This document shows positions 31,476 through 41,887 of a DNA stretch of 64,000 nt, one piece after another; position 1 is the stretch's first letter, and each line of letters starts with the position of its first letter. The position numbers were made by a program, and so were the translations under genes. The notes beneath the pieces are model-generated. The model made no database searches. It saw only the letters and a program-made list of their open reading frames with translations, and had not been told where the DNA came from. Origin of the DNA: Ichthyophis bannanicus (Eukaryota; Chordata; Amphibia; Gymnophiona; Ichthyophiidae). Location: assembly GCA_033557465.1 (NCBI GenBank), contig CM066033.1, positions 17,423,080 through 17,487,079 on the forward strand, given 5' to 3'.

Positions 31476-32818
31476 TTGGATTAAGTCCCTCTGCCAACAG
31501 ATGTTGGTGACATGAAAGTGACAGAAGCTTCAAGGAACAGGCTCTGGCATATAGAGAGGCTCCCCTAGGTGTCACCCTCAGTATTTCTCTGTCTCCAGCA
31601 GATGATGGATGTCTGTTTCTTTACTCCTGGCAGCCTGCCATTCTAAGGGGCTAAGGATCTCTGCCAGTGGAACTCGGAGCTTAATAGGGTGGAGGTCTTC
31701 GGGGCGCACATGAGGTGTGGCCCTGAAGTTTCCCACTGACTGCTCAGTCTAGGACATTCCGGGAGCTCCGGGTCAGCAGAACTTGTTCAGTTTATCCTGA
31801 GAGGGGGAAGAAGACTTGGTCTCAACGGTTCAGCACAGGGCAATAAGGAGATCCTGTAACAGAGGGCAGCATCCCTTATTTTTTATTTTCTAATTATAAG
31901 TTTATATATCCCGTAACTGGAAAGAGCCTGTTACCGGAATTACAGCCTCACTTGCCTTTCCCTGCTTCCCTCTTCCGCGACTGACGGCTGAGCTGAACGA
32001 GAGTCGCAGTGATTGTTTTCCGTCTCTCCTCCCCCTCTTTCTGTCTGCTGCTGCTGCAGGCTGTCAGTATCTCACAGCTGTGCTGCTTGCAGGATTCTCT
32101 TTGCTTTATTCGAGGTGCAGGGAAGGATCCAGAGGTCCCGGAGGCAGAGGTGAGTGCTCCGATCGCTATTGTTATTGTCGGGGGATGTTTTGATGCCTGC
32201 TAACGCATGGAAAACATGTTTTGGCAGTTAGCAGTGCTGAGGAGCTTTGCGGGCCGTTTTTCCCATGGTTTTTAATCACATTACTAGTTTCTCTCACAGA
32301 CAGCTTTATTGGGATAAACGATTTAGCTTTTTGGTTAGTTTTGGTTAAATTTTGTTTAATTTTGCAGGAGGTTCTTTAATTTTCACTGTTTTGAGCTCTT
32401 AAAGGCTCGGATTCCGTAGCGCTAATGAATATGTGTCTTCAGTGCCTCATGTGTGGTTCCCGTCGGGGCTCGCTCTCAAATGCGGGGGGGGGGAGGGTGT
32501 CGTGGCTGCGCATCTGAAGCGCTAACTATGGAGCAAGAAAGGCAGCATAAGTCTAAAGAAGGGACTCCTTTGGTGGCGCAGGGTCCTACAGCTTCTGCGG
32601 AAGTGGAGTCTCTACTAGCGTCTCCATCCGCTCCTCTTATTACAAACCTGGCTTTGCCCTGTACTTCCACTACTCCAATGGCGGCTGGAGCAGTTCTCAG
32701 AGGGGGTCCCTGGATTTGGTGCTGCTGCTTCATCAGGCCTACTGTTTGCGGCAACAGGGGGCGGTTGCGGATGCTTCTCTACTTGGGGCCGTAGGAGGCC
32801 AAGCGGCCATAGAAAGGT

Positions 32819-33500
32819 TTGGAAGTGGTACCGGTAGACCGGTTAAGAGGGCTTGGTCGGTGGAGGATCAGCCTCTTGGGTTGGACTGGCCAGAAAGAGA
32901 GGACTGATATGGAGCCGGAAGCCGGAATGGAGGAACTAGAGGAAGGTGAGATTCAAGAACCTGAAGATCAGGCGAGGATTATCCGGGTCTTTCGGAGAGA
33001 GGAGCTGACAGCGCTCATTACGGAGTTGCTTCAGGCTCTCAACCTTTCCTCTGTGGTACCAGCAGAGGATGAGGGGTTGGAGGATCCTCTCATTCAAGCT
33101 GTACGGAAGTCACAGGCTGTTTTTCCAGTTCACCGTTTGGTTAAGCAGATGATTCAGGATGAATGAGATTTGCCGTAGGTAGGATTGTGAGGTATGAGGT
33201 CTATGAATCGTCTCTATCCCTTGGCTGATTAGCTTCACTGGATGGTGCAATGGAACAGAATCATCTCTCCATAGAGGATAGCCCTCTATCTTCAGATCGG
33301 GAAGACGGGGAGTGGTTTCCTTCCGATGACCAAGCAAAAGATCAGGAGGAAGCTCAGGATGTCAATTTATTCCGTAAGTAGGAACTTCTAGCATTGATTA
33401 CTCAGGCGGTGGATGCATTGTGCCTCTTGGAATCTCAAGGACAGGAAATGATGCAAACTGCTTCTCAGGCGCTTACCAGAGGATAGACCAAAGACAGCTA
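32819..33500 (+). pseudogene. DIRS-C gag remnants, two successive copies
   Basis: 32819-33166 holds GEIQEPEDQARIIRVFRREE and FPVHRLVKQMIQDE, homologous to DIRS-A gag, ending at a TGA. A second acidic-then-ELLALITQAVDAL segment follows at about 33255-33490 and aligns to the same part of gag. The second copy is diverged, suggesting a mosaic or tandem partial duplication rather than one continuous ORF. Confidence 0.6.
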
Positions 33501-34122
33501 ACCACTGTTCGGGTCGGAGTTCATCCCCTTTTTCCTCCTCCCAGGTGAGTTTCAGAGATTCTTGGCGTTACCGACCAGGTTGGTATTTGGGGCCTCCATC
33601 CTCCAGGACGGGGCGGTGTATCGGACAAAGGACGCCTTCTCTGCCCCCTCAAAGTTTGCCGGACCTAGCCGCTCCTCCCACTGACGCTCCTCTGGCCCAC
33701 TCCATGATGCCTCCAGTGGGGGGTCATCTGGCCCTATTTGCCCACAAGTGGGAAAAGATCACCACCGATCAATGGGTCCTCAGTATTGTCTACTGCGGCA
33801 ATGTTCTAGAATGCGCCTATCCTATACATGATATCTTCATAGTTTCCCCTTGTGGCTCGGGGACAAAACAGGAAGCCATACAGTCCGCTGCCTGTTGGAC
33901 CTTGGGCCATTGAGCAGTGCCTCTACCAGAGACCACTACCGGAAACTACTCCATCTACTTTGCCGTTCCAAAGAAGGATGGCTCCTTTCAACCCATTCTG
34001 GACCTGGATCAACGGCGCTGTCTGGATTTTACAATGCTAGGATGCCACTTTCAGTTCAGCGCGTTGCTGTTTGGTCTCACAACAGCTCCATGTACCTTTT
34101 TCAAGGTCATGGTTGTAGTATA

Positions 34123-35673
34123 TAGCCATGCACCTGCCCCTTGACCTTGAGGGTTTAAGGAGGGGTGTGCCTTGAGGTTAAATTGTAGTTGCAGTGATTG
34201 AGTGACAAGGCAGGTATAAAGAATATTTATTTTATAAGGATTTATTTCTCCCGCTCCGTGGTGGAATTGGAACAGGCGTAAGGAAATGTATTTTTACAGC
34301 CAAAACAAGAACAAAGAAAAGTTAGGCTTTTCCAACACTGTGTTTCAAAACTGTCCTTTTCACAGCACTTCACATTCCGGTCATGTGAGCTGTACTTGAA
34401 AACATTTAAACCAAAGGCAAGCAATAAAGTTCATGCACTGTTTCCAACTTCTGCTTTAGCTTATTCTTATATCTTTCTCATAAGCTCTTCAGGGTAAGGA
34501 ACTTTGACAGTGTGCACTTTATCACTTTATAATGAATGACCACACAAGCTTTGCTTGACTATTTCTTATCTACAAGGCACGTCGAGCAGTCCATTGGCTG
34601 ACTCAAATCCTGCATCTGTAAGGGATGAGCCAATGGTACTGGTGCTTCTGGACTCTGCACTGGTTCAACTATCCTCTGTCCAGGAATATTACATTTCTCT
34701 AGGAACGCTTTAAAGTCTCTCAGAAGTGCTTCAGCCTGGTTACTCTGCTCAGTCACTGCTCTGGAGTTACCCCTCCCCCACTTGTCTCTGTTATCAAGTG
34801 CTGGGTAAATCAGTTCATTTGCAGGTGAAATATTTGTGGGCAGCAAATCAAACTTAGAGCTTCCTGAAACCTTCTGGCAAATGTATCTGCTATGTCCTTA
34901 TAGCTAGCTTGCTTGTTAATCTTGTCAGCAGTTTGGGGAGACAAACAGGGTTTAACTGAATAAGCTTCTGGTTGCAGCCAACTGCTCTCATAAAACCTGG
35001 GCTTTCCCCGAGGTTTAAAATATGCACTCACACAGTCTGGCTTCTCATAAAAGCTGTTATCAGTATTAAAAGTACCCTGTACCTTGTGCTGAGGAGTTCC
35101 TGGATGTTTGTCAGCCGTCTGCCATTCATTCCATTGATCAGCTCTCTGTTCCAAAAGCCTAGGCTTTACCCTTGGGTCTCTCAGTGCCACGCCATTCTCC
35201 TTCTCCCAGAAGGTTCTGCTGTGCACTGAGTCTCCCTGGTACCTGCTTCTTGGCTTTACATGCCTTCTCCTGGAATTGCAGCTGGGGAACGTTTCTCATT
35301 CACATTCAAAGGCTCTGGCATTCAAGGCTACTTCATCTCTAAAGCACACACCTGCTTCATCTGATTCCTGTATTTTCTTCCACCTCCTCGGTTGGTTCCT
35401 TCTCTCAGTCTCCAACTGAATCTCCAACTCCCTCTCACTCCTTTTCTCCTTCCGGTTTAATAAGCTGCTTCTGCTCTGGGGAGCCCGCCTCCAGCTAGGG
35501 CGTGCCCAATCAGCAACTCTGCTTCTCCCCTCCCCCGAGGTGAGTTCTGTTGGCTGATTATCTATGTCCATCTTGTGCTGAGAAGGGAAAATCTTGCTTT
35601 TAGCTGCAGTACCCGGACCTTCCACCGGGTCAACATCTGTTTCAATGGCTTCTGGCATTGTTGCAGCGTCACA
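34123..35673 (-). mobile_element. LTR-like element E3, 1,551 bp
   Basis: In its own orientation it starts TGTGACGCTG (35673 downward) and ends GCATGGCTATA (34123), i.e. a CTACA-type end with one C-to-T change. A perfect AGTA duplication lies at 34119-34122 and 35674-35677. Taking out E3 and one AGTA leaves the DIRS-C RT reading frame continuous across the site. Poly(A) signals are at 34226-34231 and 34241-34246 (complement), about 105-120 bp from the end. A GC-rich segment near 35505-35475 resembles the promoter-proximal region of E1 and E4. Confidence 0.72.
34559..35673 (-). pseudogene. E3 protein remnant, three frames
   Basis: This is the same unknown family as E1, E2 and E4. The N-terminal piece (to 35296) is charged, with NRKEKRSERELEIQLETERR. 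The middle piece is 35226-34810, and the C-terminal piece (34846-34559) ends SQPMDCSTCLVDKK. At least two frame changes separate them. Function is unknown. The intact C-terminus is useful for defining the family motif. Confidence 0.5.
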
Positions 35674-36370
35674 AGTAGCAGCACCTCTGCGGAAGCAGGG
35701 TATCCACATACATCCATACCTGGATGACTAGCTCATCGGGGCAAAGTCTTATCTGGAGGCTCTAGCAGCTGTCTCCCAAGTCGTGACTTTCCTGGCGCAT
35801 CTAGACTAGGAAGTCAATCACACCAAGAGCTGTCTCAGTCCTTCCCAGTCCCTGGAGTTCCTGGGGGCCCACTTTGACACCTGCCGTGAGCGGGTCTTTC
35901 TCTCGCCAGCTGCAGAGACTCTCAGGCAACTTCAAATGTTCTGCCTTTAGGCCTGGCCCTGGGGTGGGACTATCTTCAAGTTTTGGGGGCCATGGCAGCG
36001 ATAATCGATGTCGTCCCTTGGGCATGAGCCCACATGCGTCCCCTGCAATGGGCCCTTCTAACTTGCTGGTCTCTAGCAATGCAGGACTACAATCAGCTCG
36101 AGGTGCGAGCAGTCCGCCTTGCTCTGCAGACCTTTCTCCCGCTACTCTGCCATCACTCTGTCTGCGTCCTCTGCGACAATGCCACCACAGTGGCCTATCT
36201 CAACCAACAGGGTGACACAAAAGCCCTGGGAGTTGCCAGGGAGATGTTGCTACTCCTCCTTTACGCCAAGCGGCACTTGCAATCTCTCTCAGCCCAATGC
36301 ATTGCCGGGGTAGACAACGTTCAAGCCGACTTTCTCAGTCGGCATACTCTGGACCCTGGCAAGTAGGAAT

Positions 36371-37085
36371 CTGCACTCACCATGGAGAACACTGTTGATG
36401 AGCGCACCATGACTCAAACAAGCGCCATATGCGAGTGTAAGCCAACGATGTGGATGGGCAGCGTGCTTTAAGCAGAATCTGAACCACCTTAAGCGAATAG
36501 CCTTTATGGACTAGACGCTACTTCTTAAGAGCCAAGCCGTAAGCGATTAAGGAGCTGGGTTATCCATTAGGACTGGGCCCTTCTCAGGAGACCGTGGTGA
36601 GAGCCCAGCGGCAGGGGTGAGGTCACTTGCAGCCAACAAGGTCCGCATACCACGGGTGCAAGGATCAGCTGGGTGCGACCAGGACCACCAGACCGGGGTG
36701 AGACTTGATGCGATGGAGACACCTCCCAATCAGTGGCCATGGTGGAAACAAGTATAGCAACGAGACCACTGGCCAATGCTGGGCCAGGGTGTCTATCCCC
36801 TGATAGCCAAATTCCCTGCAGTGACTGAAGAATTCGGAGACTATGGCATTCGCAGCAGTGAGCATGAGGTCGAACCTGGGTTGGTCCTAGAGACTCAATA
36901 CGCAGGAAGACCATCACCCGTGGTATGCGGACCTTGTTGGCTGCAAGTGACCTCACCCGCTTAAGGTGGTTCAGATTCTGCTTAAAGCACGCTGCCCATC
37001 CACATCGTTGGCTTACACTCGCATATGGCGCTTGTTTGAGTCATGGTGCGCTCATCAACAGTGTTCTCTATGGTGAGTGCAGATT
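36371..37085 (+). repeat. Inverted duplication of the pol-recombinase junction inside DIRS-C
   Basis: 36371-36485 is the inverted copy of 36960-37085, and 36610-36662 is the inverted copy of 36913-36962. The inner part reads as DIRS pol only on the minus strand (36865-36665 gives YLFPPWPLIGRCLHRI). So the segment between RNase H and recombinase is inverted and one arm is duplicated, giving a foldback of about 700 bp. Confidence 0.75.
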
Positions 37086-37981
37086 CCAGAAATCCTAGCG
37101 TTTCTACAGTACGGCTTGATAATGGTCTTGCTCTCAGCTCTCTCTTAGTACAAGTAGCTGTCCTCAGGGGCCCTGTTGTGGGGCATTTGCTTGCATCTCA
37201 CACAGACATCAGTCCTTTCCTGTGTGGGGTCTGCACACTAAGGCCTCCACTCCGTCCACTTGTTCCCCCTTGGGACCTTTCTCTCATGCTCCGGAGTCTT
37301 ATGAAGACTCCCTTTGAGCCTCCCCAGCATGCTATTCTCAGAGAATTTTCCTTAAAGATGGTCTTAGTTACTAGCAAATCAGCCAGGCGTGTGTTGGAAC
37401 TACAGGCGCTCTCCTGTCAAGAGCCATTTTTCTTATTCACTTCTGAAGGGGTGTCACTTCAAGTCGTGCCCTCCTTCTTACCCAAGGTGCTTTTGCCCTT
37501 TCATGTGAGTCAGACCATTTCCTTACCCTCCTTTCCGAAGGAACAAGGCTCTGAATCTCCAGACAATTTTGAAGCAGCCAGTGTCCGGAGAGTTCTACGT
37601 CGCTACCTTAAGGTCACGGCTTCCTTTCGGAAGTCAGATCACCTGTTTGCATTATGTGCTGTGCCGCATAAAGGCCTGGCAGTGTCCAAGGCTACGATTC
37701 TGCACTTGATCAAGCACACCATCGAATCCGCTTACAGCCTGCATAATAAGTCCATCCCGTGGGGCTTCATGCGCATTCCACGCAGGCTCAGGCAGCGTCT
37801 TGGGCAGAATGCTTGCATGTTTTGCCCATTGATATTTGTCGTGCGGCCATCTGGTCCCCCCTATCCACTTTCACGCGCCACTACCACCTCGACCAGCGGT
37901 AGTGGCGCGGCTTGGGCCGAGGCGCATTTCTGGGCCATTGTGGTAGAAGCGGACGTTCCTTCCCACCCAGCAGGGATTTAG
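37043..37981 (+). pseudogene. DIRS-C tyrosine recombinase, catalytically dead
   Basis: The 312-codon ORF keeps the first catalytic Arg context (SKSARRVLELQAL) and the downstream VVPSFLPKV and RRYLKVTASFRKSDHLF blocks, which match DIRS-A residue for residue in spacing. The HxxR motif is replaced by an IPRRLRQ context after frame damage, and the Tyr nucleophile block is lost. The open frame alone is therefore misleading. Confidence 0.75.
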
Positions 37982-38647
37982 CTTGGGTACTTCCCACTTG
38001 TCTGGACTGGTCTAGCAGGATGAATTGGAAGAAGAAATTTCCTTTCCGGGAATCCTGCTAGACCAGTCCAGGACCTACCCCTCACTGCATTCTTCAGCAA
38101 CAGCCTTGGGTCATCATTCATTTACTACAGCTTTCTGGAAGGACAGTCTGTGATCTCAGTTTCAGGCTCAGAAGTCAGTTTAGCCTGCTTACGCCCTTTG
38201 TACATAGTTGCACTTGTTGATGCTCACCGTTCCAGGTCTCCTGGGGAGTTTTAATGCGTTTTGGTTGACATGAGGCTTCCTCTGCTCTTACATAAGCATA
38301 CTGAGGGTGACACCTAGGGAAGCCTCTCTCTATGCCAGAGCCTGTTTGTTGAGGCTTCTGACACTTTCTCTGTCTCCAACATCTGCTGACAGATGGACTT
38401 AACCCACTTGTCTGGACTGGTCTAGCAGGATTCCAGGAAAGGAAATTAACAGCAAGTGAAATTTCTCCTTCGTGTTCCCTGCCTTGGTTCCATATCATTG
38501 CTGCAGAAGGTTCATAAAGCTTTCCACAAGGATATTTTAATTTTCAGAACTTGCAGGATTTCAATCATCCCACTTTTATCCAAGTGTTGCTCTTCTGAAG
38601 TTTTACCTTTCCCTATCAATGAAGTTACTTTTCCATTTTTCTAACAG

Positions 38648-38755
38648 GCAGAAGAAGCTACTGTACGGATCCCACAGAAGAGAGCCTGAAAATAGAAGAG
38701 GTTCATCTCAGGAACCAGCTTGAGGGAGGAGAGGAGAATACGGACACCAAGATGG
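38648..38755 (+). CDS. KRAB zinc-finger-type gene, next linker exon
   Basis: The acceptor is TTCTAACAG (to 38647) and the donor is GATGG/GTGAGC (38756). In phase with the previous exon it encodes RRSYCTDPTEESLKIEEV followed by an acidic LEGGEENTDTK-like stretch. It is open throughout, at 108 bp, entering and leaving in phase 1. This motif is what I associate with the linker between KRAB and C2H2 fingers in caecilian genes. The intron between the two exons (30318-38647) holds DIRS-C and E3. The fingers would be expected beyond the hAT/CR1 block or outside the window. Confidence 0.55.
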
Positions 38756-39286
38756 GTGAGCCAAGAATTCCTTTATGATACAATCCTTGCTATGTGCAGT
38801 GGAATATTTCTAAACTTAAGCATAGAGGGTGAATGTTAGGGCATATCAACAGAGAGGTTCCAGTAAAGACAAAAGTAACTTAAATGCCCTTAAGTATAGA
38901 GCAGGCATGTCCAACTTCGAACAGGTCGTGATTTACTTTTTCCAGCCAAAAGTGCCGGTGATCTACCACCATGAAAATTAAGTTTCAAATTAGTTTCAAA
39001 TTAAATTTTAACCCAATAAAGTTGGAGGATTCCTCCCCCCCCTATTTTTAATGGACCTTCTGTCATTTACTTGGATGTGATCAGCTGTTAAGCAAATTAA
39101 GCAAAAACAAAACAGAGAGACGAAGATCCAGTAAGAACTGCGAGGGGAAATGGAAAGTACATTTTTTCTTAAAGTTTTATTGAGTAATAACTTTCTTTAT
39201 CTTTTATTGAGTAATTTATGTTAAATTTAGGTCGAGTATTGATCCAGTCTGATCTTGCACAATCTTTAATATTTCGCTCTTACTCA

Positions 39287-41084
39287 TTAGTGAGACGTCT
39301 GAGCCTGCATTTCATCCACCAGCTTTTTGAAGTTGAATGAATATTGTGTGAGGGCCAGTCTTAGGGAATCCTGGAGAGGTTCATCTCTCATGTTGGAATG
39401 TTGTGTACACTTTGTCATTTTCAGATGGGAAAACACAGATTCACACAAATAAGTTGAAACGAAACAGGAGTGTACAGCTTCACTGCATCTTCTCAAGTTG
39501 GGAAATTTGTCTCTAGGCACTAGCTTCCAAAACGATTCTTGCTCAGCATAGGTCTTGAGAAAAATGTCATTTTTAAGGGTTAATATTTCGTTTTCAAGAC
39601 ATGGCTTGTTCAGTGAGTAATTTTTACTGATAGCAGCTGCAGTTTCTCTAATGTCCACATCTACTTTGAATGGGTATGACAAGTACTCCACAACTGTTCC
39701 AATTTTTTGGAAGCCACAGAATCTATTTTCGAATTCCTGGATAACAGAACAGATTTCTGTCACATACTTCTCTGAAAAACAAAATTTGGATATTGTCCCA
39801 GATGGTCTTGCGTATTAGGAAAATGATCAAAAGTTTTGTTTGCAAGGTCAGTCATCATTAGCTCAAATTTGCTCTTGTAGGATGAAACTGTACTCATCAT
39901 CTCGCCAATGCATTTGTTTTTACCTTGTAATTCAAGGTTCATATCACTTAGTTCGCCTGTAAAGTCAGCGAGAAAAGCCAGATCACATAACCACTCCTCA
40001 TCTTCCAACTCTGCTTGGTCATCTCCCCTCTCCTTCAAAGAACTTCTTATTTCATTCAGCAAATCACAAAATCTTTGCAGAAATTTGTGCCTACTTAGCC
40101 ACCTTACATCTGTGTGCAAAATGATTCCCACTGCCCCTTCATCAAGAGTAAGATTGAAAAGCCGTCTTTGAAGTGATCTTCCACGAACTGAATTTACAAT
40201 TTTGAAAGTGATGTCCATGACAGTCCTTGTATTGAGTCTCTTGCTTGCCAAAACTTGCTGGTGAATGATGCAGTGGTAAGAAAGGAAATCTGGGAAGTCG
40301 TCATGCTGTCTACAGAGGGCTATGAAACCGTTAACCTCACCTGTCATTGCTCTTGCTCCATCAGTAGTGATGAAATCAAGTCTATGCAATGGAAGATTAC
40401 ACTTTGTCACAAAAGAATGGAAAGAACTGAATATTTCCTGACCGGTAGTTCTCCCTTTTAAAGAAATCATTCCATTTAGTTCTTCTTTAACTCTGAAGTT
40501 TTCAAAAAACAATTTGGCTAAAGACTAGTAACTGTGCTATGTCTCTTATGTCTGTAGATTCATCCAGTTGGAGTGAGAAAGCAACACAATTTGAAACATC
40601 CTCAACAACTGTTCAGTTGTGTCTCCACACATGTTTTCTATTCGCCGCACGACAGCTTTTTTTGACAATTGTACATCTTGAATAGCAGCTATGATCTTTC
40701 TTTTTTTAAATCGTTCAAAAAGATTGTAAGCTGCTTCAAGAAAACAATCTTTTACAAATTCCCCTTCTGTGAAAGGTTTGCATTTCTTTGCAGTCAGGTT
40801 CCTGACCTTGAAGGATTCTATGCTTGCATTGACCGAATGTGACCTTGGCTGAGTAGCCAATTTCGATTTAAGTTCTTACGAATTTCACTTTTGGGTAGAA
40901 AATCAGCATCAAACCTATTGCTATGCAGAGCCTTATAATGATGTTCCAGATTACCCTTTTTGGGCAAGGATAGTGTGGCGTTACAAATTAGACAACAACA
41001 CTTGTCTTTCACCATGATGAAGAAGTAGTCCATTTCCCATTCATCATGAAAGTGGTAGGTTTTGCTCTTCTTTGGAACACTCAT
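39287..41084 (-). pseudogene. hAT transposase (Charlie/GTF2IRD2-like)
   Basis: It would cut and paste the element. The N-terminus has a BED-type zinc finger (CCLICNATLSLPKKGNLEHH; Cys-Cys-His-His). Then come the catalytic-core blocks LDFITTDGARAMTG and HTDVRWLSRHKFLQRF, and the C-terminal dimerisation block with CESVFSHLKMTKCTQHSNMR. Four overlapping ORFs in shifted frames (41084-40818, 40860-40546, 40512-39760, 39763-39287) show at least three breaks. The fold and length (about 580-600 residues) fit hAT transposases of the Charlie/GTF2IRD2 type. That subfamily name is from motif memory. Confidence 0.82.
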
Positions 41085-41887
41085 CTTCCTTATACTGGGG
41101 TGGCTGCTAAGTTAGTATAAACACTGGCTGAATCTGGTCCAAAACTGTCATTGTCCCAAAGTACTAAAGATCAACAGGAACTGAAGACCTCTGGATGATG
41201 TGCAATACAAGGACTGGAGATGCCAAAACCACACATGCAGTTCTAAAAGTAAAAATAAGAAATCATACTGATACCATAATCAAATGCCACCAAATAATCA
41301 TCAAAAAAACTCAAACACCTGTCCAGCAAAGCAGATGAAATCAAATACCGCAAAACAAGTTCAAATACCACAACACATGATTTAATAAATTCTGCACACA
41401 GTGTAGAATCAACACATAGGCAAGGCGAAATAAAATTGCAGAGGCAAGCAAAAGCCACAGTGGTTTGAACCAATCCGAAGGCAAGGCATAGGCAAGTTAG
41501 AACAAAATTGGAAAAGCCCGCCAAAATCACCAAATTCTTGACACTTTGTTGTGTCTGCCCGAAAAAGTTTAATGAAAGCGAACTATAAAGCGACCAACGA
41601 CCAGCACACAACACAACTAATACGGGAAGTGTATTCCAGTAAAGCCCGGGGAATGGACATCACCCGGTATATAACACATTCTAAGGGGTGTTGGGGCGAG
41701 GGCAGGAATGGGTGATTCTGAGAGGCAGGAGACCAGGTATGACACCAGGCCTGTGGCGTCTCGTCGCAGGGCACGGACGGTGGCCCACAGGGGTACCCAA
41801 AAACTATTGGCACAAAAACTACAAGCGCCCCCAAAACACCTGCAAGCAAGATTCCCGCAGGCAGGGAAAAAAGACAGGCAAAGGATC

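Larger units (their letters stand above)
33715..36370 (+). pseudogene. DIRS-C reverse transcriptase-RNase H, split by E3
   Basis: 33715-33900 gives the RT start (a KWEKITTDQWVLSIV block). 33917-34122 gives YSIYFAVPKKDGSFQPILDL and, after a deletion that removes the LDLSEAY region, FGLTTAPCTFFKVMVVV. E3 then interrupts. 35674 onward resumes with the AAPLRKQG-type segment and HPYLDD followed directly by a stop. 36034-36366 is RNase H with LEVRAVRLAL, CDNATTVAYLNQQGD and VDNVQADFLSRH, ending in TAG. Many stops and the RT deletion show it is dead. Confidence 0.75.
31476..38450 (+). mobile_element. DIRS-type retrotransposon, decayed and rearranged (DIRS-C)
   Basis: The left inverted repeat 31476-31595 pairs with 38285-38405 (shared core GGTGTCACCCTCAGTA, with its complement on the right). 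An ICR lies at 37988-38075, built from CCACTTGTCTGGACTGGTCT and its complement. The left end has lost its outermost part. Between the repeats are remnants of gag, RT, RNase H and recombinase, an inverted duplication (36371-37085) and the nested element E3. It lies in the intron between the two host exons, in the same orientation. Confidence 0.8.

Noticed and set aside
32453..32794. Short ORFs on both strands just before DIRS-C gag
   Set aside because: Low complexity and no match to the DIRS-A gag N-terminus; probably a degenerate leader.
36776..36964. Short ORF within the DIRS-C foldback
   Set aside because: It arises from the inverted pol segment. The minus strand holds the real homology.
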